Source: Populus alba
Taxonomy: Eukaryota > Streptophyta > Magnoliopsida > Malpighiales > Salicaceae
NCBI RefSeq assembly: GCF_005239225.2
Contig: NC_133300.1
Span: 12,863,875-12,927,874, forward strand
DNA length: 64,000 bases
Reading direction: 5' to 3'
The notes below the pieces were generated by a model. It was given only the letters and a program-made list of their open reading frames with translations, did not search any database and had not been told where the DNA came from. Position 1 is the first letter of the stretch, and every line of letters starts with the position of its first letter. This document shows, piece by piece, positions 1 through 11,866 of this stretch. Both the position numbers and the translations under genes were made by a program.

Positions 1-127
1 ATACATTTAAACTAATTTTATAAATCTTAAAATTAATAACCAAATAGCTCTAACAAGAACTCAAACTCTTGAGCAGTTGAAGCATGGAAATAGCTAAAAA
101 CTAAACCCTACCCAACAAAGGCTTTTT

Positions 128-337
128 AAGCGTTTGGCATTGCGATCCAAAAGCATATTTTTAAAAAAATTAAATTTTTTTTTTTGTTTTAAAATAATAT
201 ATTTTTGATGTTTTCAAATTATTTTGATGTACTGATCTCAAAAATAATTTTTAAAAAATAAAATAATATTATTGACATGCTTTTCTGAGTGAAAAACACT
301 TTAAAAAGTAACCTCAACAACACTTCCAAACACGCTT
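128..337. mobile_element. Fold-back MITE, copy 1
   Basis: An AT-rich insertion of about 210 bp begins AAGCGTTTGG and ends CCAAACACGCTT, which is an imperfect terminal inverted repeat. Inside are T-runs, an ATTTTGATGT motif and a GAAAAACACTTT motif shared with six other copies in this window. There is no coding capacity. I recognise the type as a common Salicaceae non-autonomous repeat from its pattern only. The target-site duplication is not clear. Confidence 0.6.
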
Positions 338-1625
338 GGTAGGCCAATTATAAAACTGTGGTATGAATTTGAGCATTAACTGCAGTGTTGGAGAAAGGCT
401 TCCCCACAAACTCATCAGGTCATCTGGATCCACTAACAAAATGTACAAACTCTTAAGATAGAAATGCAACAGCTATCTAGATCCTAGATCAAGGACCACG
501 GGACCAACCTTGCTTGCAACACAAGTTGCAGCTGGGCCGATCATTGAAGATGACCGCCTATAGTCTATAGACTAGTAGCTGGTGAAAAAAGTTGCTTTCG
601 CTTTCAATTGCTTCCCACAAATGAAAAATACCTGTGCTGAGAGGGAGAATAAAAAGGAGGTAAAACCTCTCCCAGGATCGTACAGGCCCAGAAGCTTGGT
701 CGCACCAACAGAAACCTATTCTCATTAACTTCCTGAGCCACCAGCATTGGCTTCATTCTTACCTGTTAAATCAAGTTCTTTTCATTTATTATTTATTATT
801 TGTCATCTTTTTTTCTTCTTATAATAATATTAATTTGTTGTAACTAATTATTTGATGTCAAGATCTTGATAATAAATATGGTACCTAAACTAAAATCTCA
901 GAACTGGGTTGAGGATTTTACAAAATTCCTATCCATCATCTAAGAGATGAAAGAAAATGTGACAAGTTCACTTTATAAATAGAAATGAAATAGAAATTCA
1001 AACGAGGGCGTGTATAAAGCACCATACACACCAAAAAGGAAAAATTAATAGGAAGAAGATCCTCATTTGCTAAGAGATTGCCCTACTTAGTTCAACAACA
1101 TCACATACTATCGCACATATGATTAAAGATAAACCCGTCATTTGCTTAATACAAAAGAATGCAATGAAGATAACGTCTTAAAGAAGCAGGCCCTTCAACA
1201 TAAAGGTTAATGCCAGCAATTGTTTTTTTCATAAGGACTGTTAGCATGCACATGGTTAGAGATCGTAACAAGTTTAGAGTGCTATATAACCATAAGAGGA
1301 ATCTTCACATAAGAACTATGTTAAAAAAAGGCTGAGGATATAAAGCTTAGTAGTTTTCTACATTGATGCTGCACTGAATAAAGCTGGAGCAAGTTCACAA
1401 GCTTACAACATTGATAAGGACTGAAAACAGAGATTCCATCGAGCAATGTATTCCAAAACAGAAATTAAAGACATGTAGAAATAGTTAAAAACTTTTTTTT
1501 TTCTTTTGAATAAAACATCAAAGCCTCACAAGATAGGTGAACCCACAGCATATCAAATTATCATCTGTCAGAAACTTGTTTCTGCTGGAAAGGCAAAAAA
1601 AAAATATCAGGAGGAAGATACCTCA
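338..1625. other. 3' flank and probable 3'UTR of the PTB-like gene
   Basis: No ORF with recognisable content. The part next to 1626 should hold the 3'UTR of the minus-strand PTB-like gene. Base composition is mixed, without an obvious repeat. I cannot fix the polyadenylation site. Confidence 0.35.
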
Positions 1626-4600
1626 TCATCGACCATAATATGGAGTCTGACCAGGAGGTGAAGCCCCACCAGGTCGCATGTTTGGCTGCCCCCCTGGGTG
1701 AGTCATTCCCATCGAAGCCACACCAGGAGAAATCGGGCTGCTATATGAATGGGGAGAGGAACCTGGAGGTATTGCTGAGGAAGCATATGCTGGGGGTGTT
1801 GGATATGTTTGACCAGGATACATACCGCGAACTGATGCATAGCCTGGTCCACCCGCCTGCATAGTCAGATCCCAAGCTGCCACTTGCCCAGGAGGAACTT
1901 GAGCAGGAGCAGCAGCTGTGGTGGCATAGTTACTCCCTAGGTACATTGAACCAGCTTGAGGATTCTGCCAAGTTGTGGGAGCAGCGTGGGGGCCAGGAGC
2001 TTGTGCTGTGAGAAAACTTGCATCCGGGATGGTGTAATCTCTACTTTTATCACTAAAGGCCTACCAAAAAAAGCAACCAATCAGAATCTCTAGATAAATT
2101 ACAACAAAAAAAAAAAAAAAAAAAAAAATAAAAAATAAAGAGGATTGTATTCAAGAGAGGGCAATCAAGTTTCAAGAAGCATACATTTTAAGGACCAAAT
2201 CTTTTTCGATCAAGAACAGATGCACTTTTTCCTCTATCAGCGTCTCTTTTATTTTTCTTTTTATTTTTTCTCATGACATTAACTCAAAAGCACATATATA
2301 TACCTTTACATTGAGATCAGTATGACGAGAGTATGATAGATGAAGCTTACAATAGCCACCATCATAAATGCAGTGTCCCTCCAGAGTTTCTTTGGCTACT
2401 GCTGCAGTCGCAACATCTGGAAAACAATGAAGACACTATTGCTTCTTAAATCCTATCTCACAGATAAAGCATGCGCATTGTTAAAAACCTGGCCAATATG
2501 TAAGCAAAGAGGATAGGAATGGCAATTTCACCTGATCTGTCAGGTATCTAGTGTCATCTGATCCGATCCGATCCGATCCGATCCTATTGGATTAATTTTT
2601 CTCAGATTTTACCAGAGTCAAACCAGAGGCGGGTAAAACCTGATCTGGTTTGACCAGTCAGATATGACGGTGAATGAGAGGTTAACCTAATCCATCACCC
2701 ATCCAGCCCCCATCTAGTTTTTAAAACTTTTTTTTTCAATATGATGCATGGATTTTTATATTATGATTCATGAAGGATTTTTATGGTCTTGTGCATGGAT
2801 TAGAAGTTTAGACTCTATTTTAGAGTTTAGTGATTCGTGAATGGAAATGTAATTTTCTTTTTAGTTTTAGTTTTTTTTTTTAATTGATTTTAAAATGTAA
2901 AAACATCCACATTGGGTTCGGTACCTACTGAGTGGAGAAAATCCTCCACCCAGCCCAATCCAACCGGATTGGAGATAGAGGCGGGTGATGGATTTAGATA
3001 TGCCGGGTCCTATAGCCATCTCTAAAAAGGATCACAAATGGTTGAACTAATGTTAAAAATGAACCTAGTCACAATGGTGATATTAATCAGTTTCAAAAAA
3101 ACATAAACATTAACTCACAGTAACAAACAGTGATTTTGTGACCAGTTGTAATTTGGTAGTATGACATAACATTTAAAAGTAGAACAGAGGTGATTGTAAC
3201 TATTAAAAAGGAATTGGTATTAGCTTAAACAGGATGAAATAGACAAACAGGATTCGTTCAGCCAACCCCAACAACTTTGGTATAAGACCTCTTTAAGCAG
3301 GGAAAGGAAATTCTGGAATGACTAAATCCTTCTATATCCATACCTAAAACAGGGGGGGAAATGGTTAAGAAAAAAGAGAAAAAGAAGATCCATACAAAAT
3401 TCAAAGTCCTACAAAATGAATATTAAATGATAAGATAATCTGAAACCTATAGAACTGTGTTGCTCAAAATGCTTTCAACACGATGTAGGTATTCAACGCA
3501 ATAAACATGACTCGCATGCTAGATTTGTAAACAATCAGTCATGACAGAAGGAAGCATACCTGGGTACTGAATCAGTGCCTGTGTTCCACCATTTTTCTCA
3601 AATATAGCAATCTTCTGGACAGTACCAAATGCAGAAAATACCTGAAATGAACAGCCGGAGCACTATATGAGCAAAACTCATTCAAAATCAAAATCCATGT
3701 GAAGGAAACATTTAAGCAATTAGGAGTTCCTCACCGTGTGAAGAACATCCACGGTGACAGCATACTGCATGTTCTCAATTGATGCAAGAAGTACATTGCT
3801 CTCAGGCTCTTTCTTTTTCCCATCAGCACCTACAGTAGACTGGAGAAAACAGCTCATTGGTGAAGACTCAGTGATGCAATACAGAAGGTAATCAGTCATG
3901 ACTCACCTGAACAGGTCCGTCAATTGCAGTAGGATTCACAGGAAGATACGGATTTGTATAGTCTCTGCAAAATTCAAAGAATAAAATCTGTCATACAACA
4001 CTATATATGACATTATTGATGCATGAATTTCAGAAGCTGTGTAAAAAGGAACATCACAAAAGAAAGATTCAAATGATTGACAAGTGAACAAGACACAATC
4101 ATGCATGAATAAGTACAGTCATGGAAAAATGTGTGAAACTTTTGTGAAATCTATTGGCTTGCTTTTGCAATTCTCTGCCAGATAGAAGGTTCACAACCCT
4201 GCTCCCCCTCACCCAGGTAGTATTTGAAAAAATCCACATTTACATAAAGATGAACTTTGCAATATCATCAAAAAAATGACACAGGAAAGACAAGAAATTG
4301 CTCAGCTAATTGATTGTTAAGGTTTTTTTTGGACTTCTTGTTAGATGGTTTGTAGAAATGCAGCGGCTACAAAAGAAACCCCCCAAAATTGCATCTTGCT
4401 AAAATTCAGCACAAACAATTATAACATGCAAGTTAATATTCCACTCCAAGCCTATAAAAAAACAAACTTAACATTAACAAGCTGAGAAATAAACAAACTT
4501 TTACAGCAGACACCAGAAAACAAAATTGGCAATGAGGAGTACAATGGCAGGTGCAAATGCAATATACTGCTCTAACAAATTGAACAATGATTGTATGAAA

Positions 4601-6780
4601 AGACGATTTTTTCATTTGATAAAATTCAGCAATCATACACAGAACATTCTAACCACAATCGCAAGTGCAAATGCAACAAGCTACTATCTAAAGATGAAAG
4701 AAATTACTAAGCCACCATGACCATACATCTGTGTTTTGGCTATGAGGCTTCCCTAACCCACTAGATGAAAAAAGCATACACCAATTAGCAAGGCCTCAAA
4801 TTCCAAAATAGATGATGTACAAGAGAAGTGATGAATGATTTTGAGCAACAAGCATAAGAAAAAAGAACAGTAAGAAAACATACAAGTATTTGAACTTTTA
4901 GAAATTGGGACCATTATATTACCTGCTCCTATGGGACTGGAACTTGATATTGAGATCAGTATGTGCAGAATATGAAATGCGTAGGTTGCAGGAACCAACA
5001 TGCTCTGGAAGCAGGTACCTGAATTTTTTAAACATAATACCTCAACATCACAAATTAACAACACTCACCATACTCACAGAAAATTCCCCCAAAGAAATGA
5101 CAACGAAAAAATAGGGGGTGTTGTAAAGGTTAGGAAGGGAAAGAAGTGTGTGCCTGGGTATGCTTCTCCCATCCAAGGCATTTCTCGCTGAAGATGCAGT
5201 TTCAGCATCAGTGAATTGAATTAATGCCTGCCAAGATATTAGGAAAAATTGATGCTAATACAGGAAAAAAAATGCAATCTCAGAAAGAACAAAAGCATAT
5301 TTGAAACCTCACCTGGAAACCAGCAGCCTTTTCAAAAGTAGCAATTTTGTGCACATAGCCAAAAGCAGAAAACACCTGCGACAAGTTTCAATGACGCATA
5401 CATCAGATTCTATAAAGATGATAGAATGAGAATTTCAACCATACACCATTTGGGACTACCCCAATCAATGATGAAAAGACACAACAAAATTTCCAAGTAT
5501 TTAAGAAATAAGTGCAGAATGACACCTGTACATGAATGCGTCAAGATAGACCTTAGAAAGGAGAATGACGTATGATAATATTTCCAAACTGTCTCCAACA
5601 AATGAATCTAAATAAGAGGCACCATCATCTGTGATTCAACTGACTTGAATTAAAATTAACACATTATTTACTACATAATCCAATCATGGCACTATTTCTA
5701 CGTAAAAGTAATAAAACAATGAGAAGCATCTTTCACCAAATCTATAACCCAGATTGTCCAATTAAAAACAGTAGAAAGTCAACTCAAACCAAAGCATTGA
5801 GAATACCAATTTTAAGATAGATAAAATTTTCAAAACAACTAAACACAAGGTCGTTAGACAAGTACCCATCATCTGCATGTTAAGTATGATACATAACATA
5901 ACTAGCATCAACAGTGAATAAAATTAACGTTAAACTTTTTCCTCAACTATTGAAAAAAATTTCACAGAAAAGAAAAGGAGATAGACAAGACAATGATATC
6001 TTCTTTTCCATTGCATTATATAGTCAGAAACTTGTTGTCACTAGCAAAGGACTAGTGAACACACATACAGATTCACAATGCCTCCATTATCTAGAAACCA
6101 TTTCCACAACCACTAGCCTCAGGTAGGACTACATGGCAATAACTAATCAACAATCATGAAGCTCCACCACCCCCAAAAGGAAAGGAAAAAAAAGACTTAA
6201 TATCATGATTTCAGCACATTTAACCAAATTGAAATTGAAATATATCAAAAGGAAAAGAAAAGTTGAAAAAAATTAAAAAGAAAAAAGAAAGATAGAAAAG
6301 CAATTACCAAGTGAATGACATCGATGCTGACATCACCAGCTTCAACACCCTCAATGGTAACCAGCAATACATTTCCAGGATTATCACCTGGACTCTTATT
6401 GTTCACAATTTCATGTCTATTCGAATATTGAATATACACCGTTTTACCCCGAACCTGCGCTGGCTCCGATGACGACGCGTAATACGATACCATTTGTATT
6501 GCCTGATTTTGTTCTGCCTGAGATTTACAACCATTTTAACCTAATTTTTACATATTCGATTGAAACGTAAGCAAAAGGTTAAAGGAAAATTACTTACGAA
6601 TTCAACGAAGGCTTGGTTGCGATTGTTGCCGACATTGCACTTAGTGTTGACGATCTTTCCGAAAGGTTCACAGAGCTCGATAAGCTCTTCTTCTGTGCAC
6701 TCCCATGGAAGGTTTCGCAGATGCAAAACCTTTGATGGTGTTTGTGTGTATCGGAATTGTGGCTGTCCGGACGTTGACAT
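1626..6780 (-). CDS. PTB3: Polypyrimidine tract-binding protein homologue, PTB3 type (10 exons)
   Basis: This encodes a nuclear/cytoplasmic RNA-binding protein that binds pyrimidine-rich RNA and affects splicing. Exons read on the minus strand: 6780-6598, 6517-6308, 5375-5313, 5227-5154, 5018-4923, 3964-3907, 3839-3735, 3641-3560, 2416-2304, 2060-1626. They join in frame to 472 residues ending at a TGA. RRM1 is about residues 17-92 (RNP2 VLHLRNLP; NQAFVEF at 55-61), RRM2 about 110-190 (VLLVTIEG at 111-118), RRM3 about 242-327 (NVLLAS at 243). The last exon is a Pro/Gly/Ala-rich tail of about 140 residues ending PYYGR. The start is the ATG before STSGQPQFRY, the usual N-terminus of this family. 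All introns are GT-AG except intron 4, which is GC-AG. Intron 8 carries a MITE. The domain order separates it from the shorter PTB1/2 group of plants. The annotation relies on family recall. The exon joins were read directly and keep frame throughout. Confidence 0.93.
2515..3023. mobile_element. MITE-like insertion in intron 8 of the PTB-like gene
   Basis: The insert of about 509 bp starts AGGAATGGCAA and ends TATAGCCATCTCT, an imperfect inverted terminus (AGRRATGGC). It contains five tandem GATCC units at about 2560-2584, and GGCGGGTAAAACC and GGCGGGTGATGG blocks. Such GGATGGCAA-ended elements with GATCC/GGGTC-rich bodies are common non-autonomous plant transposons. No coding capacity. It lies within the 1.1-kb intron between exons 8 and 9 and leaves the splice sites intact. 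I could not identify a convincing target duplication. Confidence 0.5.
5019..5153 (-). other. GC-AG intron (intron 4) of the PTB-like gene
   Basis: On the minus strand exon 4 ends ...ATACCCAG and the intron begins GCACAC. The acceptor is ...TTCAG before GTACCTGCTTCC. The split codon AG|G gives Arg in the expected context SIP-R-YLLPEHVG of the family. No in-frame GT donor keeping this reading is present nearby, so a GC donor is the simplest model. GC-AG introns are a known minor class processed by the major spliceosome. Confidence 0.75.
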
Positions 6781-7100
6781 CTATCTGTCAGAGAGATTTC
6801 GGGAGTTTCCGGGGTTTTGCTTCTTCTCTGTTTTGTTTGCTTGGATGTCTAGAAAGTGGTAGAAAGATTTTCCCGGAAAGTTTTGTGTTTTTTTTTTGGT
6901 GTGTGGCCTGTTTGGGATTATAGATGGGATGTATCGTGTGACAAGAGAAAGAAATTTTTTGTGGAGGTCGTCAGGGTTAGGCAAAGATCGTTAGTGATTT
7001 ATCGGTGCGTGATTCGTATCTTGCTTGGCGTCTATGGTTTGGAGGAATTACTCACGTACCCTTTAAGAAAACCTCTTTTTTTTTTTTTCGATATTTAAAA
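6781..7100 (-). promoter_or_regulatory. 5'UTR and proximal promoter region of the PTB-like gene
   Basis: The sequence just upstream of the ATG is more G/C-rich than the flanking DNA and has pyrimidine stretches on the minus strand, as expected for a 5'UTR. It has no other ORF of interest. At about 7080 the sequence drops into AT-rich repeat DNA. I see no clear TATA box and cannot place the start of transcription. Confidence 0.4.
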
Positions 7101-7149
7101 AGTCCCATGGTTTAAGAATATGATTATAGTTTTGAAATCTTTGTATATT

Positions 7150-7330
7150 GGAAAGTTATTTTTTAAAGTGTTTTTAATTTAAAAATATATTAATTTTTTT
7201 AAAAAAATTATTTTTAATATTAACATATCAAATTAATTTAAAAAACATAAAAAAATATTATTTAAAATTAAAATAAAATTAATTTTTTTTTAAAAAAATA
7301 AGTTGGAAAGTATTGTCAAACATCACCTAA
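7150..7330. mobile_element. Fold-back MITE, copy 2 (partial)
   Basis: It contains the family motifs TTAAAGTGTTTTT, AATTATTTTTAATATTAACAT and TTTAAAAAACATAAAAAAAT. Both termini are degraded. No coding content. Confidence 0.45.
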
Positions 7331-7621
7331 ATATTATTTTAAATTAAACTAAGAGTTTTGAATTTTCAAATCATCTAAATAATTTTCTTATTGTTTTTCC
7401 AGTTTTATTAATTGTATTAAACCTACATAATTATATCATTAATATTGGTTAGGTATATATTTTACATCGAGTGAAACAATCTAATCATTTCAACATAACA
7501 TTCAAATTTTAAAAAATATCAAAACTACTCTCAAACCCTAAAGTAGATTGGATTTAGTCACCTAACCAATTAAAAAGGAAAATCCCAAAACACTCTAGTT
7601 ACAACATCCTAAAATAAAAAG

Positions 7622-7805
7622 GTAGTGTTTGGCATTATAATAGTAATTACCTTTTAAAGTGTTTTTTACTTGGAAATACAGTAAAATAATTTTTTTAATT
7701 TCTTAAAATTTATTTTCAATACCAGCACATCAAAATGATCTAAAACACCCAAAAAAATCAATTTGAAGCAAAACAAAATACAATTTTTTTGAAAAGCATA
7801 ATTGG
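7622..7805. mobile_element. Fold-back MITE, copy 3
   Basis: The left end GTAGTGTTTGGCATT is the canonical terminus. The body carries TTTTAAAGTGTTTTTTACTT, AATACCAGCACATCAAAATG and ATCTAAAACACCC. The right end stops at GAAAAGCATAATTGG and lacks the full inverted repeat. No coding capacity. Confidence 0.6.
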
Positions 7806-7872
7806 ATCGTGAAAATAAATAAAGTCTAAATCTTCGTGTATCTACTGATTAAGTTAAACTAGAAAAACAAAT

Positions 7873-8291
7873 ACTTGTCTATATTTTTTGTGACCCCTTT
7901 TTATTTTACAAAATTTTGAAATTAATGAAAAAAATATAATTGATGCATATTCATTTATGTTACATTATATATTATTTTAAACCACCTTAAAACTCTTATT
8001 TATATTTGATAATGATATAATATTGAAATTTCATATCCTTTCATTACAATATTAAATAAAAAATGTCTTTTAATCATTATAGGAAACTTGTCTATATTTT
8101 TTTGTGACCCCTTTCTATTTTACAAAATTTTGAAATTAATGAAAAAAATATAATTGATGCATATTCATTTATGTTATATTATATATTATTTTAAACCACC
8201 TTAAAACTCTTATTTATATTTGGTAATGATATAATATTGAAATTTCATATCCTTTCATTACAATATTAAATAAAAAATGTCTTTTAATCAT
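7873..8291. repeat. 213-bp tandem duplication, two near-identical copies
   Basis: The segment starting ACTTGTCTATATTTTT at 7873 recurs at 8086, and the two copies run in parallel to about 8291 with only a few substitutions (for example TTACATT versus TTATATT). There is no ORF. High identity in non-coding DNA suggests a recent local duplication. Confidence 0.85.
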
Positions 8292-8748
8292 ATTTTTTAA
8301 AGTTAATTATGCTTATAAATCATACCATTTTATATTATCCTAGAACTAAAGACTTCAGTCCATCACCTACCAGGATACATGTTAGATCCTAGAACTAAAA
8401 ACTTGAAAAGCAAATAGTATTTGATTTTCCTATAAAGATTCATTTTTCTAGCGACTCCATGCTAACCTATCTTCTAGAAATCTTGTTCTTAAATGAATTA
8501 AAAAAATTTGGTCAATGTTGTTTTATATAAAAATCCATTGAATAGTTTTTGTGAGCCAACAACCTCTTATAATCAATAAGATCACCTATATGCATTTGAA
8601 GAATTCCCACAAGTTTAGGAGTTATAGCCTCCAAGTTGGGGTTATCGACTAAACAATTATCATATAATAAGTTAAAATAAGCTCTATTTGCAATGACTAA
8701 CGTTCATTCCTTGTTTAACATCACCAAACTCATTAGTATATTCCTCTA

Positions 8749-8946
8749 AGGGTATGTTCAGCATTGTATTGAAAAAAATTGATTTTTTTTTTATTTTTTT
8801 TGTTTTAAATTAATATTTTTTTATGTTTTCAGATCATTTTGATGTGTTGATGTTAAAAATAATTTTTTTAAAAAATATTATTTTGATGTGTTTTGGAATG
8901 AAAAAACACTTTGAAAAGCAACCACTACCACATCCTTGAACACACT
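8749..8946. mobile_element. Fold-back MITE, copy 4
   Basis: It runs from GGGTATGTTCAGCATTG to TTGAACACAC. Family motifs are the T-rich left arm, TTTTGATGTGTTGATG, and the right arm AAACACTTTGAAAAGCAACC followed by ACTACCACA. No coding content. Confidence 0.6.
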
Positions 8947-9581
8947 ATAAATATAGTTTGGTCTAAGACCTAAAATTGCTTATAAGAATTATTTATTGGA
9001 TAATACATGACTTTAAGTATTTTACATAGAAAAGATTCATATCCTGTTAGTAACAATCAACCTTGCTTAGCGAGAAAGGCTAGGTTAAAGTGAGGTATAC
9101 TCTAAAAGCCTAAACCTCTATCTTTCTAAGTCATGCACACTTGATCCTAAGCTAATTAAAGAATTCCACAACCCTCATTAGAATTAGTCTATTAGAATTT
9201 CCTTGTTAATGTGTCAATTTTTTAAAACAATAGGCGATGAAAGAAGAAAAAAACTCAGTATGTACATTGGTATTGACTATACCATTTATTTGATAAGAAC
9301 CTCATTTCCTATCTTAGAAAGATATTTTTCATTCTTACCACTTAGCTTATTGTTAATCCTTTCTCAAATAAATGTGAAACTAACTTTTTTTTATTGACTA
9401 ACCATGGTTGAAAGACATATTGGGTTTTCTGAAATATGTACTAACAAAAAAATAGTAAATTGTTTTTAAAAAAAATAAGGGGTCCCAAGATTCCATCAGA
9501 CAAATTTAAAGTTATTTAAGGTTTATACGAAGATTACTTAAATATCAAATGTTCTTTCAGCTTTGAATAATTGCTTCAAAA
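8947..9581. other. Gene-free AT-rich DNA
   Basis: Nothing recognisable on either strand. A 64-residue ORF at 9203-9397 has low-complexity composition, no family resemblance and no supporting context. Confidence 0.4.
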
Positions 9582-10517
9582 CTTGGTTGTCATAAACCAC
9601 AAGTCATCCAAATGTTTGTCTTCTAACGGTAATCCACATGAACTATCAATGAGAAATCTCATAAACCCTTTTACGAGATGATTGATATGCCTTTAAGTAC
9701 CAGCTCTTTTCTTTTGTGTTTTCTATGTATTATGTATACGGTTGTATTGTTCTATATATATATAATAAAATGCATAACATTCTATTTATAGAGAAACCTG
9801 AAAATTATATAAATAGCTAAATATCAATTTGTCACCTAAATAATTTAATATATATTATTTCAGGATAATTTTATAAATTTATTCAATCAAGTACCAATTG
9901 ATTTTTCTAAGTCTAGAATTTTAGTTCCTTGTATAAATTACAATTTAGTCCTTAAATGCTAACACTTTTTTACAATCAAGTCACACTTGATTAATCATCT
10001 CAGTTTAATTTCTGATCATTGGTTCTTATGTGTGTGCCCATTAGGTTCCCTAATAAGTTGACCCAAACATAAATTATAATCCTAAATGAAATAGGATTAA
10101 ATAAATTAATTTATTATTAATTTAACAATTGATTGATTTATATTTGAAGATTACGTATAATATCTAGCAACCTATCATGATCCCCTAGATATTAGAAAAG
10201 TCATAAGTGATTTGACTTAACCTTTCAGTGACTAGTTTCTCATTATAATTATTATCTCTTCATCAATAATATTTTGATTTTAAATATTATAGCATGAAGT
10301 GTGTTTACTATGTTAAATTATGTTTATTCTCAACACCATAAACATTAATTATTTGAATAAGATTTCAAACTCTTTTCAAATCTCATTCCATCTTGATTAA
10401 GGATTTATAATTAATACTATTTGAGAATAGATAAAATATTTTTCTTAATTCACATACAGTGATGAATATTCTCTTAATTAATCAAATACCTTCATATAGT
10501 TCATATTATACCCAACA
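9582..10517 (-). mobile_element. Probable 3' LTR of a decayed Copia element
   Basis: On the minus strand the right edge reads TGTTGGGTATAATATG directly after a purine-rich tract (GGGGAAAAACAAGCAGA), a typical polypurine-tract/LTR junction. A minus-strand TATA box (TATAAATA) lies at about 9782-9790. The LTR follows the RNase H remnant of the same strand at 10.7-11.5 kb, the correct order for a Copia 3' end. The left edge near 9582 (minus ...GACAACCA) is a guess. Confidence 0.45.
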
Positions 10518-10559
10518 TCTGCTTGTTTTTCCCCTTGATTAGGACAATATATAGTAGGA

Positions 10560-11866
10560 TCAAAGCATAACATTCCATGTATAAAATAACTTAGTAATTT
10601 CAAGTCTAATGATCACTTAAACAACCATCACATGACTCTTCTCATAGACATAAATGATCTCTTCACTTACACTAAAGTCAATCACTCATGTATCAAAAAT
10701 CATATCGCTCAGCTAGACAATAATGTTTTTACTAGGATAACGGCTTGGTAAAAGGATCTACAAGATTCTCTCTGGTTAGTATTACTTTATTTTTACATCT
10801 TATATATATAATTAAATGGAATTGTCTAAGCATATTTTTGGATCATTTATGAGACCTTGCTTTCTTTGTTTGTGCAATAACTCCATTATTGTCATAGTAC
10901 TTGGCTATTAAATCAACAGTGTTAAGAACCACACCTAGTTCAATGATGAACTTCTTGATCCAAATAACCTCTTTTCTCCCCTTAAACACAGATGTATTAC
11001 TTATCTTTAGTTATAGAGTTTACTTTGATCTCTTATTTAAAACTCTTCTAACTCATGATACCATTATTTAGAGTAAAATATAAAAAAAATGGATTTTTTT
11101 TTTATTTTCATTATTTGACTGAAAACTAGTATCCAAGTAACCATGAACTACTAATTCATCACCTTCATATACTAAAAAAGCATTCTTAATTCTTTTTAAG
11201 TACTTAAAAATATTTTTAATTATCTTCTAGTGGCTCTCACCTGTATTAGAGTTGTATCTACTCGTTATGCTCAAAACATAAGATGCAGATGGTCTTGTAC
11301 ATAACATTACCAAAGTATATGAAATCATTTTCATTATCTCCCTCTCAATTTATGTTTTAAGGCATATATCTTTGGAGAGACGTATCCTATGTGAAATAGG
11401 TAAGTATCCTTTTTTAAATTCTTCTGTGCTAAACCATTTTAGTATATTGTTTATGGATATGTATTAGGACAATCCAAGCAACCTTTTTGATCTATCTCTA
11501 TAGATCTTTATCCTTGGTATATATGTTACCTCTCTCATATCTTTCATTGAGAAATTATTAGATAACCAAATACATACTAACTAGAGTAAAGAAATATCAT
11601 TTTCTATTAATGATATGTTGTCTGCATATAATATTAGAAAAATAACTTCCCTCATACTAACATTTTTATAAAACACAAGGTTCATCCATGTTTTTGATAA
11701 AATCAAACTATTTGATCATCTCATCAAAATGGATATTCTAATTTCTTGAAGCTTGTTTAATTCTATAAATAGATTTTTATAGCTTGCAAAATTTATTGAA
11801 GAATTTCTTAAATTCAAAACTTTAAGTTTGTGTTAAATACACATCTTCTTAAAGATTCATATTTAG
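10560..11866 (-). pseudogene. Copia pol relic, C-terminal half (RT end, RNase H)
   Basis: Minus-strand fragments, broken by many stops, read as Copia reverse transcriptase: MDEPCVYKNVSMREVIF, then LILYADNISL (the YVDD region, here YADN), then a stretch resembling the RT/RNase H connection with a CTRP motif, SITSRYNSN and FLVYEGDELVVHGYLDTSF. The altered YVDD box and the stops show it is dead. Its N-terminal half lies 13.5 kb away at 25,342-26,555, so one element was split by later insertions. Confidence 0.75.

Noticed and set aside
1640..1864. Plus-strand 74-residue ORF opposite the PTB-like last exon
   Set aside because: It is a shadow of the Pro/Gly-rich minus-strand exon.
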